Shown one piece after another: positions 1 to 8,856 of a stretch of DNA of 64,000 nt; positions within the stretch are counted from its first letter, which is position 1, and the number at the start of each line of letters is the position of its first letter. The notes under the pieces are model-generated. The model searched no databases and was not told the origin of the DNA. It saw nothing but the letters and a program-made list of their open reading frames with translations. The position numbers and the translations under genes are program-made. The stretch comes from Lewinellaceae bacterium (GTDB lineage: Bacteria > Bacteroidota > Bacteroidia > Chitinophagales > Saprospiraceae): assembly GCA_020636405.1 (NCBI GenBank), contig JACJXW010000004.1:3956001-4020000 (forward strand), in the 5' to 3' direction.

Positions 1-279
1 CTGGCCGCTTTTCAGGGCATGGGCCTGTGTATCGAAGCGCCGGAAAAAAAAAGGTACTTCCCAGCTTTGGGCCAGGGACCTGACGAAGTCTTCGTCTGAA
101 TCCGAATCTGGGCCACGTAGCTGGAAATTACAGTGTGCGATACCAAAATCGAAGCCTGATTTTTCAAACAGGTGCGCCATTACGGCGGAATCCAGGCCAC
201 CGCTGACAGCGAGCAGAACCCTACTGCCGGTATCCAGCAATTGTTCCTTGTCCAAAAAGTTTAAAAATTCCTGTAGCAC
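1..279 (-). CDS. tilS: tRNA(Ile)-lysidine synthase, N-terminal part (runs off the window)
   Basis: The reverse strand reads a PP-loop ATPase start: the SGGLDS motif lies about 25 residues in, followed by AHCNFQLRG, and then a Ser/Asp-rich stretch with DEDFV, all typical of TilS. The enzyme attaches lysine to C34 of the AUA-decoding tRNA-Ile using ATP. I chose the GTG at 279 because it places MLQEFLNF just ahead of the core as in Bacteroidota homologues, and an in-frame stop lies about six codons upstream. Only about 93 codons are in the window; the rest of the catalytic domain and the C-terminal domains lie to the left of base 1. The family assignment is firm; the non-ATG start is inferred. 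Confidence 0.88.
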   Translation of the reverse strand, partial: MLQEFLNFLDKEQLLDTGSRVLLAVSGGLDSAVMAHLFEKSGFDFGIAHCNFQLRGPDSDSDEDFVRSLAQSWEVPFFFRRFDTQAHALKSGQ

Positions 280-302
280 GGTTGATATTAAACTTCAACT
301 GA

Positions 303-1307
303 CTAAACCCGGGCTTGCTCTCCGTAGTTTTTCCGGATCAGCGCTTTAGTATCCTCCAATGGTTTGAAGACCTCAAAGGTAGTTCCCTGGGTTCGTAACG
401 CCCCTAATGCGTTAGCATACTGACACGCCCTGATGTAGTCGCTTCTGTCTTCCAGCAGCCCGAAAGCCAAGCCTCCGGCGAAGGAATCTCCGCACCCGGT
501 TGTGTCAATCACTTCATTCACCTGCACCGAGCGGACGAATTCGGCCTTAAACTGGCCATTAGGCATGGAATAGGCCATACTTCCCCGGGAATCGAGCGTA
601 ATCACTACGGCTTTGACTCCACGTTGAAGAACATAAGACGCGAACTCAGCCATCTCATTCTCTGAAAGCTCCCGATAATCATCCTTTAACTCTTCGGGCT
701 TGTATTCCTTTTTGAACCAACAGCAGCCCGCCTCCTCAATATTCATTTTCAACAAGTCAATATAGGGCAGCCACAGGTCCCGCTCAACCCAAAAGCGACG
801 GAGGCGGTCACCAGTAGTAGTGACGGTGGTGGTAGGCCCATGGGCATCGAAGATTGTAATGGCGCCTTCCTTTCTGTTGGCCTTGATGTATTGCAGCGTT
901 TCCAAAGGCACCTCATAATCAGAAATCGGAACACAGACGAAAACGTCGCAATCGATGAGTTGAGCCACATCTTCCGGGCGAATGGGGGGCATGAAGGCCG
1001 TTTGTTTTTCCAGGCGGTTATTCTGGTCGACAAACCGCAACTGGATCACATCCCCCTGATCGAGGTGTGCATATAAACCTTCCAATCCGATATTTTCATA
1101 TCTGGATAACAATGCTCGCACTTCAGGCTCATCCTTCCGTCGGACGTGAGTAATGGGATGGACCGTCCCTTCCCCTTCCAGCAACTTGGCCAGAGCAATG
1201 GCAGGATGGGTTACGCAGCCATATTTTACAATGACTTTACCCCTACTTGTAGTAATATGGTCGTAAGGAATCGGCCCCAGGACCGCGATCTTGAATTGGG
1301 TTTTCAT
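303..1307 (-). CDS. PfkB-family carbohydrate kinase
   Basis: This protein of about 334 residues has a ribokinase fold. The C-terminal PfkB signature reads DTTGCGDSF, with the catalytic Asp in GCGD, and the N-terminus reads AVLGPIPYDHI followed by a Gly-rich substrate segment. The signature usually has GAGD; Cys replaces Ala here but the anion-hole glycines remain. The ATG at 1307 is preferred over one 28 codons upstream because the family-like sequence begins at MKTQFKIAVLG. Substrate cannot be told from sequence; adenosine, fructose and other sugars are possible. The gene starts 156 bases past the end of lysC and ends 23 bases before the tilS start, so it could be cotranscribed with either. 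Confidence 0.85.
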   Translation of the reverse strand: MKTQFKIAVLGPIPYDHITTSRGKVIVKYGCVTHPAIALAKLLEGEGTVHPITHVRRKDEPEVRALLSRYENIGLEGLYAHLDQGDVIQLRFVDQNNRLEKQTAFMPPIRPEDVAQLIDCDVFVCVPISDYEVPLETLQYIKANRKEGAITIFDAHGPTTTVTTTGDRLRRFWVERDLWLPYIDLLKMNIEEAGCCWFKKEYKPEELKDDYRELSENEMAEFASYVLQRGVKAVVITLDSRGSMAYSMPNGQFKAEFVRSVQVNEVIDTTGCGDSFAGGLAFGLLEDRSDYIRACQYANALGALRTQGTTFEVFKPLEDTKALIRKNYGEQARV

Positions 1308-1463
1308 ATTTACCGGATGCTCTTTTAACAGCGGTAATATAATGAATAATTCCTGACTACCTATTTTTTGGACTCTTGAAAACGGGTGCATCCCGGCCCC
1401 GGCCTTTTGATTGGGCCAGGGCTTTTGTCTTCAAAATAAGGAAGGGCGCGGGGCAGTGGATAC

Positions 1464-2780
1464 TCAGGCTTTGTCGGCAACCAGTTTACGGCGCATGACC
1501 GGCACATCTTTCACCACCATCTGCACCGTCGTATCCTTGATCTTTTCTTCCAGCAGTACGATCTTTCCACGCCGCAGGTTTTCCAGCACATCCTGCTGAT
1601 AATGACGGACAGTGATCAATTCCAGGCCCCGGTCCCGCAAGACCTTAAAGGTATCCTTGAGCTGTTCGGCCAGGCGGTCTGCTTTATCATCGATATCATT
1701 GATAACGAGGCTGAAGCTGATAGCGGAGTTTTGCATCATATTTACCTGGATACGCAGCCCGGCGATCAGGTTGAAAATGTGGCTGATATGGTGCTCTGCC
1801 ACGAAGGAAAAATCGCGGGTGCTGATGGACAACAGGCATTGGTCCGGTTCCACTGCGACCATTGGAGGGTAATTGTCTTCCACCTCATCGGAAATGAGGG
1901 TCCCCTCACCACTGGGGTCGATGAACGACTTTACATAAAGCGGTATGCTTTTATTCTGGAGCGGTTTGATCGTCTTAGGGTGGATGACCTTTGCGCCATA
2001 GTAGGTCATCTCGATGGCTTCCTTATAGGAAAGGCGGTCGAGCTTAACCACATTTTCGAACATGCGCGGATCAGCAGTGAGTACTCCGGGGACATCTTTC
2101 CAGATGGTCATGTCTTCAGCATCCAGGCAGTAGGAAAAAATCGCGGCGGTATAGTCCGACCCTTCTCTGCCCAGCGTAGTGGTAAAGTTTTCGGTGGTGC
2201 TGCCGATGAAGCCCTGAGTGAGGATGAAGCCGCCCTTGGCCAGCATAGGCCGGGCTATCCGGGCGGAGCGTTCCAGGGTTTCCTCCCATTGGACCCACCC
2301 TTCGCGAAAAATATCATCGGTGAGGATGATGTCTCGTGCATCCAACCACTGAACGGGCAGCCCTATCTTATTGAGGTAAGCAGAGACGATCTTGGAAGAG
2401 GCCAGTTCTCCTACGCAGACGATCTGGTCGTACATATAATCGTAATTCTCATGCGGCTCTTCTTCCAAGACCCATTCGACCTCCACGAAGGTATCATTCA
2501 CAGCGGCGTAGACCTCTTCTTCCTCTTTGCCGAAAAGTTCATCGATGAGGCGGTAGTGCTGGGCTTTGATGTCATTGAGTATCGCAAAGGCTTCCCCCGT
2601 TCGGGCAGCGTGAGCTTCCACTACTGTTTCCAGGGCGTTGGTGGTTTTTCCCATTGCCGAGACTACGATAGCCAGAGGCTGCCCTTTGTAATCCTGAAGG
2701 ATTTTGCTAACGTTCTTAACTGCGCTGGCGTCCTTTAGAGAGGATCCACCAAATTTAAAAACTCTGACAGGTTGCTTCAT
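1464..2780 (-). CDS. lysC: Aspartate kinase (aspartokinase)
   Basis: Catalyses ATP-dependent phosphorylation of aspartate, the first step toward lysine, threonine, methionine and diaminopimelate. The KFGGSS nucleotide-binding motif is at residues 9-14, and the TTLGREGSD motif of the amino-acid kinase fold is in the middle. About 150 C-terminal residues resemble paired ACT domains, beginning near LLSISTRDF, which suggests feedback control by an amino acid. The length of 438 residues fits a monofunctional enzyme with no homoserine dehydrogenase fused. It is separated from the TPR gene upstream by a terminator-like hairpin, so it probably has its own promoter; a weak -7-like box lies at 2830-2837. 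Confidence 0.93.
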   Translation of the reverse strand: MKQPVRVFKFGGSSLKDASAVKNVSKILQDYKGQPLAIVVSAMGKTTNALETVVEAHAARTGEAFAILNDIKAQHYRLIDELFGKEEEEVYAAVNDTFVEVEWVLEEEPHENYDYMYDQIVCVGELASSKIVSAYLNKIGLPVQWLDARDIILTDDIFREGWVQWEETLERSARIARPMLAKGGFILTQGFIGSTTENFTTTLGREGSDYTAAIFSYCLDAEDMTIWKDVPGVLTADPRMFENVVKLDRLSYKEAIEMTYYGAKVIHPKTIKPLQNKSIPLYVKSFIDPSGEGTLISDEVEDNYPPMVAVEPDQCLLSISTRDFSFVAEHHISHIFNLIAGLRIQVNMMQNSAISFSLVINDIDDKADRLAEQLKDTFKVLRDRGLELITVRHYQQDVLENLRRGKIVLLEEKIKDTTVQMVVKDVPVMRRKLVADKA

Positions 2781-2889
2781 ATGGTGAAGTCTTTAGTAAA
2801 ATGAATCTGGCTTTTGACTATAAAAGCCGCGAAGGTAACGATTTGTTGAAAAATATTAACAGTTCAGGCTGCCCTCACTGTAAAATCGA

Positions 2890-2921
2890 AGAGGGGAACC
2901 TTTGTGTAAAGGCTCCCCTCT
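2890..2921 (-). terminator. Hairpin after the TPR protein gene
   Basis: An AGAGGGGA arm pairs with TCCCCTCT, with an inner CCTTT/AAAGG stem. Read on the minus strand it lies 27 bases past the TPR gene stop and is followed by a short T-rich stretch. It would end TPR transcripts before lysC. Confidence 0.6.
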
Positions 2922-2947
2922 CGGATACTTTATAGAAGAAAAAATTC

Positions 2948-4276
2948 TCAGTCTTTTTTAAAGTAGGCAGACCCGATGGCCTCGCCGGCTTGTACTTTGT
3001 CCAGGCGTTCCTTGAACTCATTGGACATTTTCAGGTCGTCTTTCCGGGCGTAGATCTCTTTGAGAGCGATCAGCGTGTTCAGGTCATTGGGGTTAAGCGC
3101 TTCAGCTTTCTGGAAGTAAGGCAGTGCTTTATCAAACTCTGTAAAGATCTTTTCCTTAAGGCCTTCATATTTCTTGAGGCCTTCTTTGGAGTAATCGTCC
3201 GCCAGTTTATTCAGTTCCAGGGTCATGGCGGCAGCCCGGTTGTAGTACAAGGCGCCGATACTGTACACGGCATCGGAATAGGTGGGGTCCTTCTCAATAG
3301 CCTGATTGTAGTATTTTAGTGCCTTATCAAAGTACTCCTGAGATTTTTCGGCATTGCCTGCTTTGGCCTCATTCTGTTGCAGGTTGTCGTACACGTTACC
3401 CAGAGTGGAATAAAGGGAAACGTTATCCGGTTCCTTTTGGATAGCCTGCTCCAGCTTGCCGATCAGTTCATCCAGCTTGTTGATGCGCAGAAAATGGTTG
3501 ATCTCGGCAAAGAGGAGAGACACATCGTCCGGGTATTTTGAACGGCCTCCTTCCAGGTATTTGTAAGCGGCGTTAATATCTTTGTCGGCATTAATTTTAT
3601 ACAAAGCTTCGTAGATGGCCGGCTTATCATAGTTCATATCGTAGAGCTTCTGAAAATACTTGGCGGCAACATCCAGTTTTCCTCCGTTCAATGCTGCCAG
3701 GCCGGCGATGTATAACTGGTTGTTGTAATCGTCCTCAGCATCCAAAGCGCTTTTCTCCCCCTCCTTCTTAAGGATTTCGTGCAGATCAAGGGATGCGGCA
3801 AAGTTCTGCAAAGCGCCTTCATAATCCTGGTCTTCGTACAGGTAAATACCCATGTTGCTCAGGTTACCCTGAGCGACCTGGAACCCTTTCAGTGCGTCTT
3901 TAGTCTGCCATTTCTTGTCCGCTAGTTCGTAGGCTTTCATAAAGGCCTGGGAGGCTTCCTGAGCCGGGTGGCCCACCTTTGGAAGTTCATCCAGGCTTCC
4001 CATGCCCAATTGTTTGACTGCGACGATCTGGTTGGCGATCTCATTGCAGATCTTGCCTTTGGTGTCCCAAGCGGTGGGGTCTTTCGCTATTTCCGGATCT
4101 TCCAGGGCCAGGTTGATCTGTTCGATAGCTTCTGTCAGTTTGGCCTTATTTCCGGTTGGGTCGAGGTTGTATGCCCCGAAAGCTTTATTGGCCTCTCGCA
4201 GTGCCTTTTTACCATCTTGTGCGTAGGATGCAGTTAAGAGAAGTACGGCCACGAGGCCCAGAATCAGTCTTTTCAT
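2948..4276 (-). CDS. Secreted TPR-repeat protein
   Basis: The start MKRLILGLVAVLLLTASYAQ is a signal peptide with cleavage expected after the Ala-Gln region. The remaining 420 or so residues are helical tetratricopeptide repeats, for example the segments around SLYSTLGNVYDNL and DAVYSIGALYYNRAA, with regular Asn-Pro or Asp-Pro turns. Such proteins scaffold complexes in the periplasm or on the outer membrane; no catalytic motif is seen. The ATG at 4276 is chosen because an upstream in-frame ATG (4312) falls inside the putative promoter -7 box at 4310-4317. It is followed by a hairpin terminator, so it is probably monocistronic. The specific role is unknown. Confidence 0.8.
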   Translation of the reverse strand: MKRLILGLVAVLLLTASYAQDGKKALREANKAFGAYNLDPTGNKAKLTEAIEQINLALEDPEIAKDPTAWDTKGKICNEIANQIVAVKQLGMGSLDELPKVGHPAQEASQAFMKAYELADKKWQTKDALKGFQVAQGNLSNMGIYLYEDQDYEGALQNFAASLDLHEILKKEGEKSALDAEDDYNNQLYIAGLAALNGGKLDVAAKYFQKLYDMNYDKPAIYEALYKINADKDINAAYKYLEGGRSKYPDDVSLLFAEINHFLRINKLDELIGKLEQAIQKEPDNVSLYSTLGNVYDNLQQNEAKAGNAEKSQEYFDKALKYYNQAIEKDPTYSDAVYSIGALYYNRAAAMTLELNKLADDYSKEGLKKYEGLKEKIFTEFDKALPYFQKAEALNPNDLNTLIALKEIYARKDDLKMSNEFKERLDKVQAGEAIGSAYFKKD

Positions 4277-4309
4277 AGTGGATTCTTGATTTATTTTCAA
4301 TGTTTTGTA

Positions 4310-4317
4310 CAAATCTA
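4310..4317 (-). promoter_or_regulatory. Bacteroidetes-type -7 box for the TPR gene
   Basis: The minus strand reads TAGATTTG, an exact match to TAnnTTTG, 33 bases before the chosen start. No good -33 TTTG was found at the usual spacing, so this is moderate evidence only. Confidence 0.4.
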
Positions 4318-4473
4318 TGGTTTTGACGCCACTTCGCCGCCATTAGGTATTTACAAAATGTTAAAAATATCGACAAAGGGCGACTCCCTCGTTTAAGGCT
4401 TCCACTTCAAGCCTTCTTAAGAACAACGGATGAAACGCCGTTCGTGTTTTACGGGACTTATTTACTTTACCCT

Positions 4474-7062
4474 CTATTCTTCTTCATTGCTGGCCAGCAC
4501 ATCGGTGTTCGGTTCCTCATCGTCAGACTCGCGCACCACCGCTACATCAGCGATTGCGTCATCGGAGTCCAGTCGAATGAGGCGAACGCCCTGTGTAGAC
4601 CGGCCCATCACCCGCACGTCGCTAACTGCCATTCGGATCACGATGCCCGAACGATTGGTGATCATCAGCTCGTCTTCATCCTTGACGGCCTTGATGGAGA
4701 CCACTCCGCCGGTCTTGTTGGTCACGAGCATATTCCTTACGCCCTTTCCTCCACGGTTGGTCAGTCGGTATTCGCTGAATTCCGTGCGTTTTCCCATTCC
4801 TTTTTCCGAAATGACCATGATGGTAATTTCTTCATCGCTGGGGTCAATGCAGACCATACCGACCACCACATCTTTGCCGTCGTCGTTGAGGTTGATGCCC
4901 CTGACCCCGGCGGCGGTACGGCCCATAGACCGTACATTGGCCTCGTTGAACCGTATGGCGTTGCCATTGCGGCTAGCCAGGAAGATCTCGTTGGCTCCAT
5001 TGGTCAGGCGGGCTTCCAGCAGTTGGTCGCCTTCGTTGATGGTAATGGCATTGATGCCACCGGCACGTGGGCGGGAATAGGCGTCCACAGGTGTCTTTTT
5101 CACCAGGCCGCGCTTGGTACCGAAGACGATGAAGTGGTTGTTGACAAATTCTTCATCTGTGAGGTCTTCGATAATGATATAAGCCTTGACTTTGTCATCC
5201 TGAGGAATAGAAAGGATATTTTGTATCACCCTGCCGGAGGAACTTTTCGCAGCCTCCGGAATTTCATAAACCCGCAGCCAATAACACCGCCCCTGCTCTG
5301 TGAACAATAAAAGGTAGTTGTGGGTGGTGGCGATGAAGAGGTGCTCAATAAAATCGGCGTCCCGGGTTTTGCTTCCCCTCGATCCCCGCCCCCCTCTGGA
5401 TTGCGTACGATACTCGGTGATGGGAGTACGTTTGATGTACCCCAGGTGAGAGATGGTGATCACTACCTCCTCATCGGGAATCATGTCTTCGATGCTGATC
5501 TCGCCATCGGAAAAGCTGATGTCGGTGCGGCGCTCATCGCCGTATTTTTCCTTTACCTCCAGTAGCTCTTCCTTAATGATCTCTCGCCGAAGATCTTCAC
5601 TTTCCAGGATTGCTTTGAGGTGAGCGATGCGTTTCTGGATCTCATCGTATTCCTCCCGGACCTTATCGCGCTCCAGGCCGGTCAACTTCTGCAGGCGCAT
5701 GTCCAGGATCGCTCGGGCCTGAGCTTCTGAAAGCACATTAAGTTCTTCGCGGGGATACTCGTCGGTATCTGCTTCCTGGATCAAGACGCCGAATTTTTTC
5801 CAGAAAGCCTCTTTATCGTCTATGAAGTCTCCGCGCATCAGGCCTTCGCGGGCATCTTCCGGAGTGCTGGATTTCCGGATCAGTTCGATCACCTCATCCA
5901 GGTAATCCAGTGCGATCAGCAAGCCCACCAGGATGTGGGCCCGGGCGATGGCCTTGCGCAGGTCGAATCGGGTTCTTCGAATGATCACCTCGATCCGGAA
6001 TTTAATAAACTCCTGGATGATCTCCCGGAGATTGAGCGTACGGGGCCGGCCATTAACCAACGCGACGTTATTGACGCCGTAGGAGCTCTGCAGCGGAGTA
6101 TATTTATAAAGCTGGCTGAGGACTACATTGGCCATTGCATCCCGTTTGATCTCGACGACGATGCGGAGCCCCTGGCGGTCTGACTCATCGCGGATGTCAC
6201 TGATCCCCACTATTTTCTTTTCATTAACCAGTTCGGCGATCTTGGCTACCAGGGAGGCTTTATTGACCTGATACGGGATTTCCGTTATAATAATGGTTTC
6301 TCTACCGGTTGGAGCGGTCTGTATATCGGCTCTTCCCCGGACGACTACGCGGCCGCGGCCTGTTTCGAAGGCGTCTTTCACGCCTTGGTAGCCGTATATA
6401 ATACCGCCAGTTGGGAAGTCGGGGGCAGTGATGTACTGCATCAATTCATCGACCGATATCTCCGGGTTAAAGAGCATGGCAATGATCCCATCTACCACCT
6501 CGGAGAGGTTGTGCGGCATCATATTGGTAGCCATGCCTACGGCAATACCGGAGGCTCCGTTGATCAGCAGGTTAGGCACCCGCGTAGGCATCACCGACGG
6601 CTCTTCCAGGGAGTCGTCGAAGTTGAGGGTAAAGTCTACCGTATCTTTATTGATATCCGCCAGCAGGTCGTCTGATATCCGGCGCAGGCGGGCTTCCGTA
6701 TAACGCATGGCTGCCGGGCTGTCCCCGTCCATAGAACCGAAGTTACCCTGGCCGTCGACCAAGGGATAACGAAGGGACCAGGATTGCGCCATTCGGACCA
6801 TGGTGTCGTAAACGGAGGAGTCGCCATGCGGGTGGTACTTTCCTAGTACTTCACCCACAATACGGGCAGATTTTTTATGTGCCTTGTTATAGGTTAGCCC
6901 TAATTCTGACATGCCGTAGAGCACTCGCCGGTGGACCGGCTTCAATCCGTCCCGCACATCGGGCAAGGCTCTGGAGACGATGACCGACATCGAGTAATCG
7001 ATATAGGCCGACTTCATCTGATCCTCGATGTTAACGGGGATAATTCGCTGTTTCAAAGGCAT
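4474..7062 (-). CDS. gyrA: DNA gyrase subunit A
   Basis: The breakage-reunion subunit of gyrase, which introduces negative supercoils with GyrB. The catalytic tyrosine is Y121 in AAMRYTEARL. The quinolone-determining region reads HPHGDSSVYD, with Ser82 and Asp86 at the positions of E. coli Ser83 and Asp87, so no classic resistance substitution is present. A GyrA-box-like QSRGGRG opens the C-terminal beta-pinwheel, which argues for gyrase over topoisomerase IV ParC. The tail is acidic, as is common in GyrA. The 862-residue length is normal. It is divergent from ubiE across about 250 bases that hold candidate promoters for both. Confidence 0.96.
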   Translation of the reverse strand: MPLKQRIIPVNIEDQMKSAYIDYSMSVIVSRALPDVRDGLKPVHRRVLYGMSELGLTYNKAHKKSARIVGEVLGKYHPHGDSSVYDTMVRMAQSWSLRYPLVDGQGNFGSMDGDSPAAMRYTEARLRRISDDLLADINKDTVDFTLNFDDSLEEPSVMPTRVPNLLINGASGIAVGMATNMMPHNLSEVVDGIIAMLFNPEISVDELMQYITAPDFPTGGIIYGYQGVKDAFETGRGRVVVRGRADIQTAPTGRETIIITEIPYQVNKASLVAKIAELVNEKKIVGISDIRDESDRQGLRIVVEIKRDAMANVVLSQLYKYTPLQSSYGVNNVALVNGRPRTLNLREIIQEFIKFRIEVIIRRTRFDLRKAIARAHILVGLLIALDYLDEVIELIRKSSTPEDAREGLMRGDFIDDKEAFWKKFGVLIQEADTDEYPREELNVLSEAQARAILDMRLQKLTGLERDKVREEYDEIQKRIAHLKAILESEDLRREIIKEELLEVKEKYGDERRTDISFSDGEISIEDMIPDEEVVITISHLGYIKRTPITEYRTQSRGGRGSRGSKTRDADFIEHLFIATTHNYLLLFTEQGRCYWLRVYEIPEAAKSSSGRVIQNILSIPQDDKVKAYIIIEDLTDEEFVNNHFIVFGTKRGLVKKTPVDAYSRPRAGGINAITINEGDQLLEARLTNGANEIFLASRNGNAIRFNEANVRSMGRTAAGVRGINLNDDGKDVVVGMVCIDPSDEEITIMVISEKGMGKRTEFSEYRLTNRGGKGVRNMLVTNKTGGVVSIKAVKDEDELMITNRSGIVIRMAVSDVRVMGRSTQGVRLIRLDSDDAIADVAVVRESDDEEPNTDVLASNEEE

Positions 7063-7132
7063 TTACGCTTTTTGTGCTTTAATGATCTTTTTGCTTCGGG
7101 TGTAGATTTAAGAAGCGCTTTACAAAGACATG

Positions 7133-7162
7133 CAAAGATAAGAAAAAAGCGTCGAATTCAAG
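7133..7162 (-). promoter_or_regulatory. Promoter for gyrA
   Basis: The minus strand reads CTTG (7159-7162), 18 bases, then TATCTTTG (7133-7140), close to the TTTG-N19-TAnnTTTG consensus of Bacteroidetes sigma-A promoters. It lies about 70 bases upstream of the gyrA ATG. Confidence 0.5.
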
Positions 7163-7283
7163 AGGCATTTTTCAACTATCCGGAGGGTATTTTCATTTAT
7201 AAACCGATGCTGTTCTGGCGGGTAAAAAAGGGCTATTCTCCATGATTTTGCGATAATATGGCCCGGCAGGCCAGCTGAAAAAC

Positions 7284-7291
7284 TATCTTTG
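7284..7291 (+). promoter_or_regulatory. -7 box ahead of ubiE
   Basis: TATCTTTG matches TAnnTTTG exactly, 25 bases before the ubiE ATG. No TTTG at proper spacing is evident. Confidence 0.42.
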
Positions 7292-7316
7292 CGAAAAAAA
7301 AATCAAACCACCCAAT

Positions 7317-8045
7317 ATGGCGCAGGAAGTAAAGCCTTACGACGAACAGGAAAGCAAAAAGAGCCAGGTCTCCCGAATGTTTGACCGCATTGCACCCTAT
7401 TATGACTTTCTCAACCGCCTGCTTTCAGCCGGAGTCGACACGATATGGCGGAAGCGGGCCATCCGCCAGTTGCATGGGCGCGAGGTTCGGGTATTGCTGG
7501 ATGTAGCCACCGGTACAGCCGATGTTGCCCTCGAAGCTGTACGCCAGCTGAAGCCCGACCGGGTGGTAGGTGTTGATATTTCCAGAGAAATGCTGGATAT
7601 TGGCCGCTCAAAAGTCAATAAACGGGGGCTACAGGGCCTGATAGAGCTCAAAGAAGGTGACTCTGAGAATTTACCCTTCCCGGACAATACGTTTGACGCC
7701 GTTACCGTTGCTTTTGGAGTGCGCAATTACGAAGACCTGGAAAAGGGGCTCGTGGAGATGCGCCGCGTGCTCAAAGTTGGGGGACGGCTGGTCGTCCTGG
7801 AATTTTCCAGGCCACGAATCTTCCCTTTCAAACAGTTGTACAATTTTTATTTTGCAAATATCCTGCCGCTTATCGGCAGGCTGACATCTAAAGACCCCAA
7901 AGCATACCGATATTTGTACGAATCCGTGCAGGCTTTTCCTGACGGAGAAGATTTCATCAAAATTCTTGAAAAAGCCGGTTATAAATCGAACCAATGTATA
8001 CCACAAACACTAGGAATCTGTTCCATCTACACGGGAGAAAAGTAG
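7317..8045 (+). CDS. ubiE: Demethylmenaquinone methyltransferase (UbiE/MenG)
   Basis: SAM-dependent C-methyltransferase for the last step of menaquinone synthesis. The N-terminal VSRMFDRIAPYYDFLNRLLS segment is a UbiE family hallmark. The SAM loop is DVATGTADVA near residue 61, and the AFGVRNYEDLEKGL motif near residue 135 is also diagnostic. The 242-residue length is typical. Because Bacteroidota usually make menaquinone and not ubiquinone, the menaquinone role is the more likely one. Its last 52 bases overlap the start of the next gene, suggesting translational coupling. Confidence 0.94.
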   Translation: MAQEVKPYDEQESKKSQVSRMFDRIAPYYDFLNRLLSAGVDTIWRKRAIRQLHGREVRVLLDVATGTADVALEAVRQLKPDRVVGVDISREMLDIGRSKVNKRGLQGLIELKEGDSENLPFPDNTFDAVTVAFGVRNYEDLEKGLVEMRRVLKVGGRLVVLEFSRPRIFPFKQLYNFYFANILPLIGRLTSKDPKAYRYLYESVQAFPDGEDFIKILEKAGYKSNQCIPQTLGICSIYTGEK

Positions 8046-8737
8046 GATTGCTTTTCGCTGCTCTTTTCCTGTGCCTTGCCGTAACGGCACAGCGCAGCGG
8101 CGGCAACAATTATAACTTTTTTGATTTCCAGCAGAAGCCTTATTACTTTGGCATTACGTTGGGATATAACACCTCCTCCTTCAAACCCTTTCGCTCCAGC
8201 GGTTTCCTGGAAAGCGACAGCATCCGGAGTATCGAGTCGGTGAAAGGGCCGGGGTTCAACCTGGGCATCGTCACCAATCTGAAGATGGGGGACAACTTCG
8301 ATTTCCGCTTCCTCCCCACCCTTTCTTTTGCAGAAAGGAATATTCAATACAACAAGGTAGGGCGGTTGGCGCGGTTCAGCCAGCGGAAGGTAGAATCCGT
8401 ATTGGTAGAGATGCCCTTCCATATAAGGTATAAATCCGCGCCTTACAATGATTTCCGGCTCTTCGTCATTGCCGGGGTGAAGTATTCCTTCGATGTGGCC
8501 AGCGACTCCCGTAGCCGGCAGGCCGAATCGCTGGTAAAGGTCTCACCCAGTGATTTCTCTCTGGAGTACGGGGCCGGGATACAGTTCTTTTTCCCATTCT
8601 TCATCTTTTCTCCGGAGTTCAAGATCTCCCATGGGCTAGGCAATACCCTGATATACAACAACAACCTTGAAGAATCGACGGTATTGGAGAAACTGCTATC
8701 GCGAACGTTTACCATATCGCTGCATTTTGAGGGGTAA
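7994..8737 (+). CDS. porT: PorT/SprT-like outer-membrane beta-barrel protein (T9SS-associated)
   Basis: The protein has 247 residues: a basic, hydrophobic leader ending near AVTAQ, then alternating beta strands with aromatic girdles such as YYFGITLGYN and a final strand ending in aromatic residues (LHFEG). This fits a small eight-strand barrel. From memory of Bacteroidota genomes, porT/sprT often lies directly after ubiE, and the size matches Porphyromonas PorT, which is required for T9SS secretion. The call therefore rests on context plus fold, not on a strict motif. The ATG at 7994 lies inside ubiE; a TTG just after the ubiE stop (8048) is the alternative but would lose the basic n-region. 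Confidence 0.7.
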   Translation: MYTTNTRNLFHLHGRKVGLLFAALFLCLAVTAQRSGGNNYNFFDFQQKPYYFGITLGYNTSSFKPFRSSGFLESDSIRSIESVKGPGFNLGIVTNLKMGDNFDFRFLPTLSFAERNIQYNKVGRLARFSQRKVESVLVEMPFHIRYKSAPYNDFRLFVIAGVKYSFDVASDSRSRQAESLVKVSPSDFSLEYGAGIQFFFPFFIFSPEFKISHGLGNTLIYNNNLEESTVLEKLLSRTFTISLHFEG

Positions 8738-8856
8738 ACATCCGGCGGCCCTGACGCGCCGGCGAAAAAGGAGATCATTCATTCAATGTCTCGTCCTTTT
8801 ATTGCTGCACAATCTGCAGTAAAGATAGCTATTTTGACCAATAGCCTTTGCCTGCC

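Noticed and set aside
1602..2738. Long plus-strand ORF (378 codons) opposite lysC
   Set aside because: It is the antisense shadow of a well-supported aspartokinase gene and its translation resembles no family.
4444..5310. Plus-strand ORFs opposite gyrA
   Set aside because: Antisense to gyrA; no independent evidence.
4474..7062. Topoisomerase IV subunit A (ParC) in place of GyrA
   Set aside because: A GyrA-box-like QSRGGRG, the acidic tail and full-length pinwheel favour GyrA.
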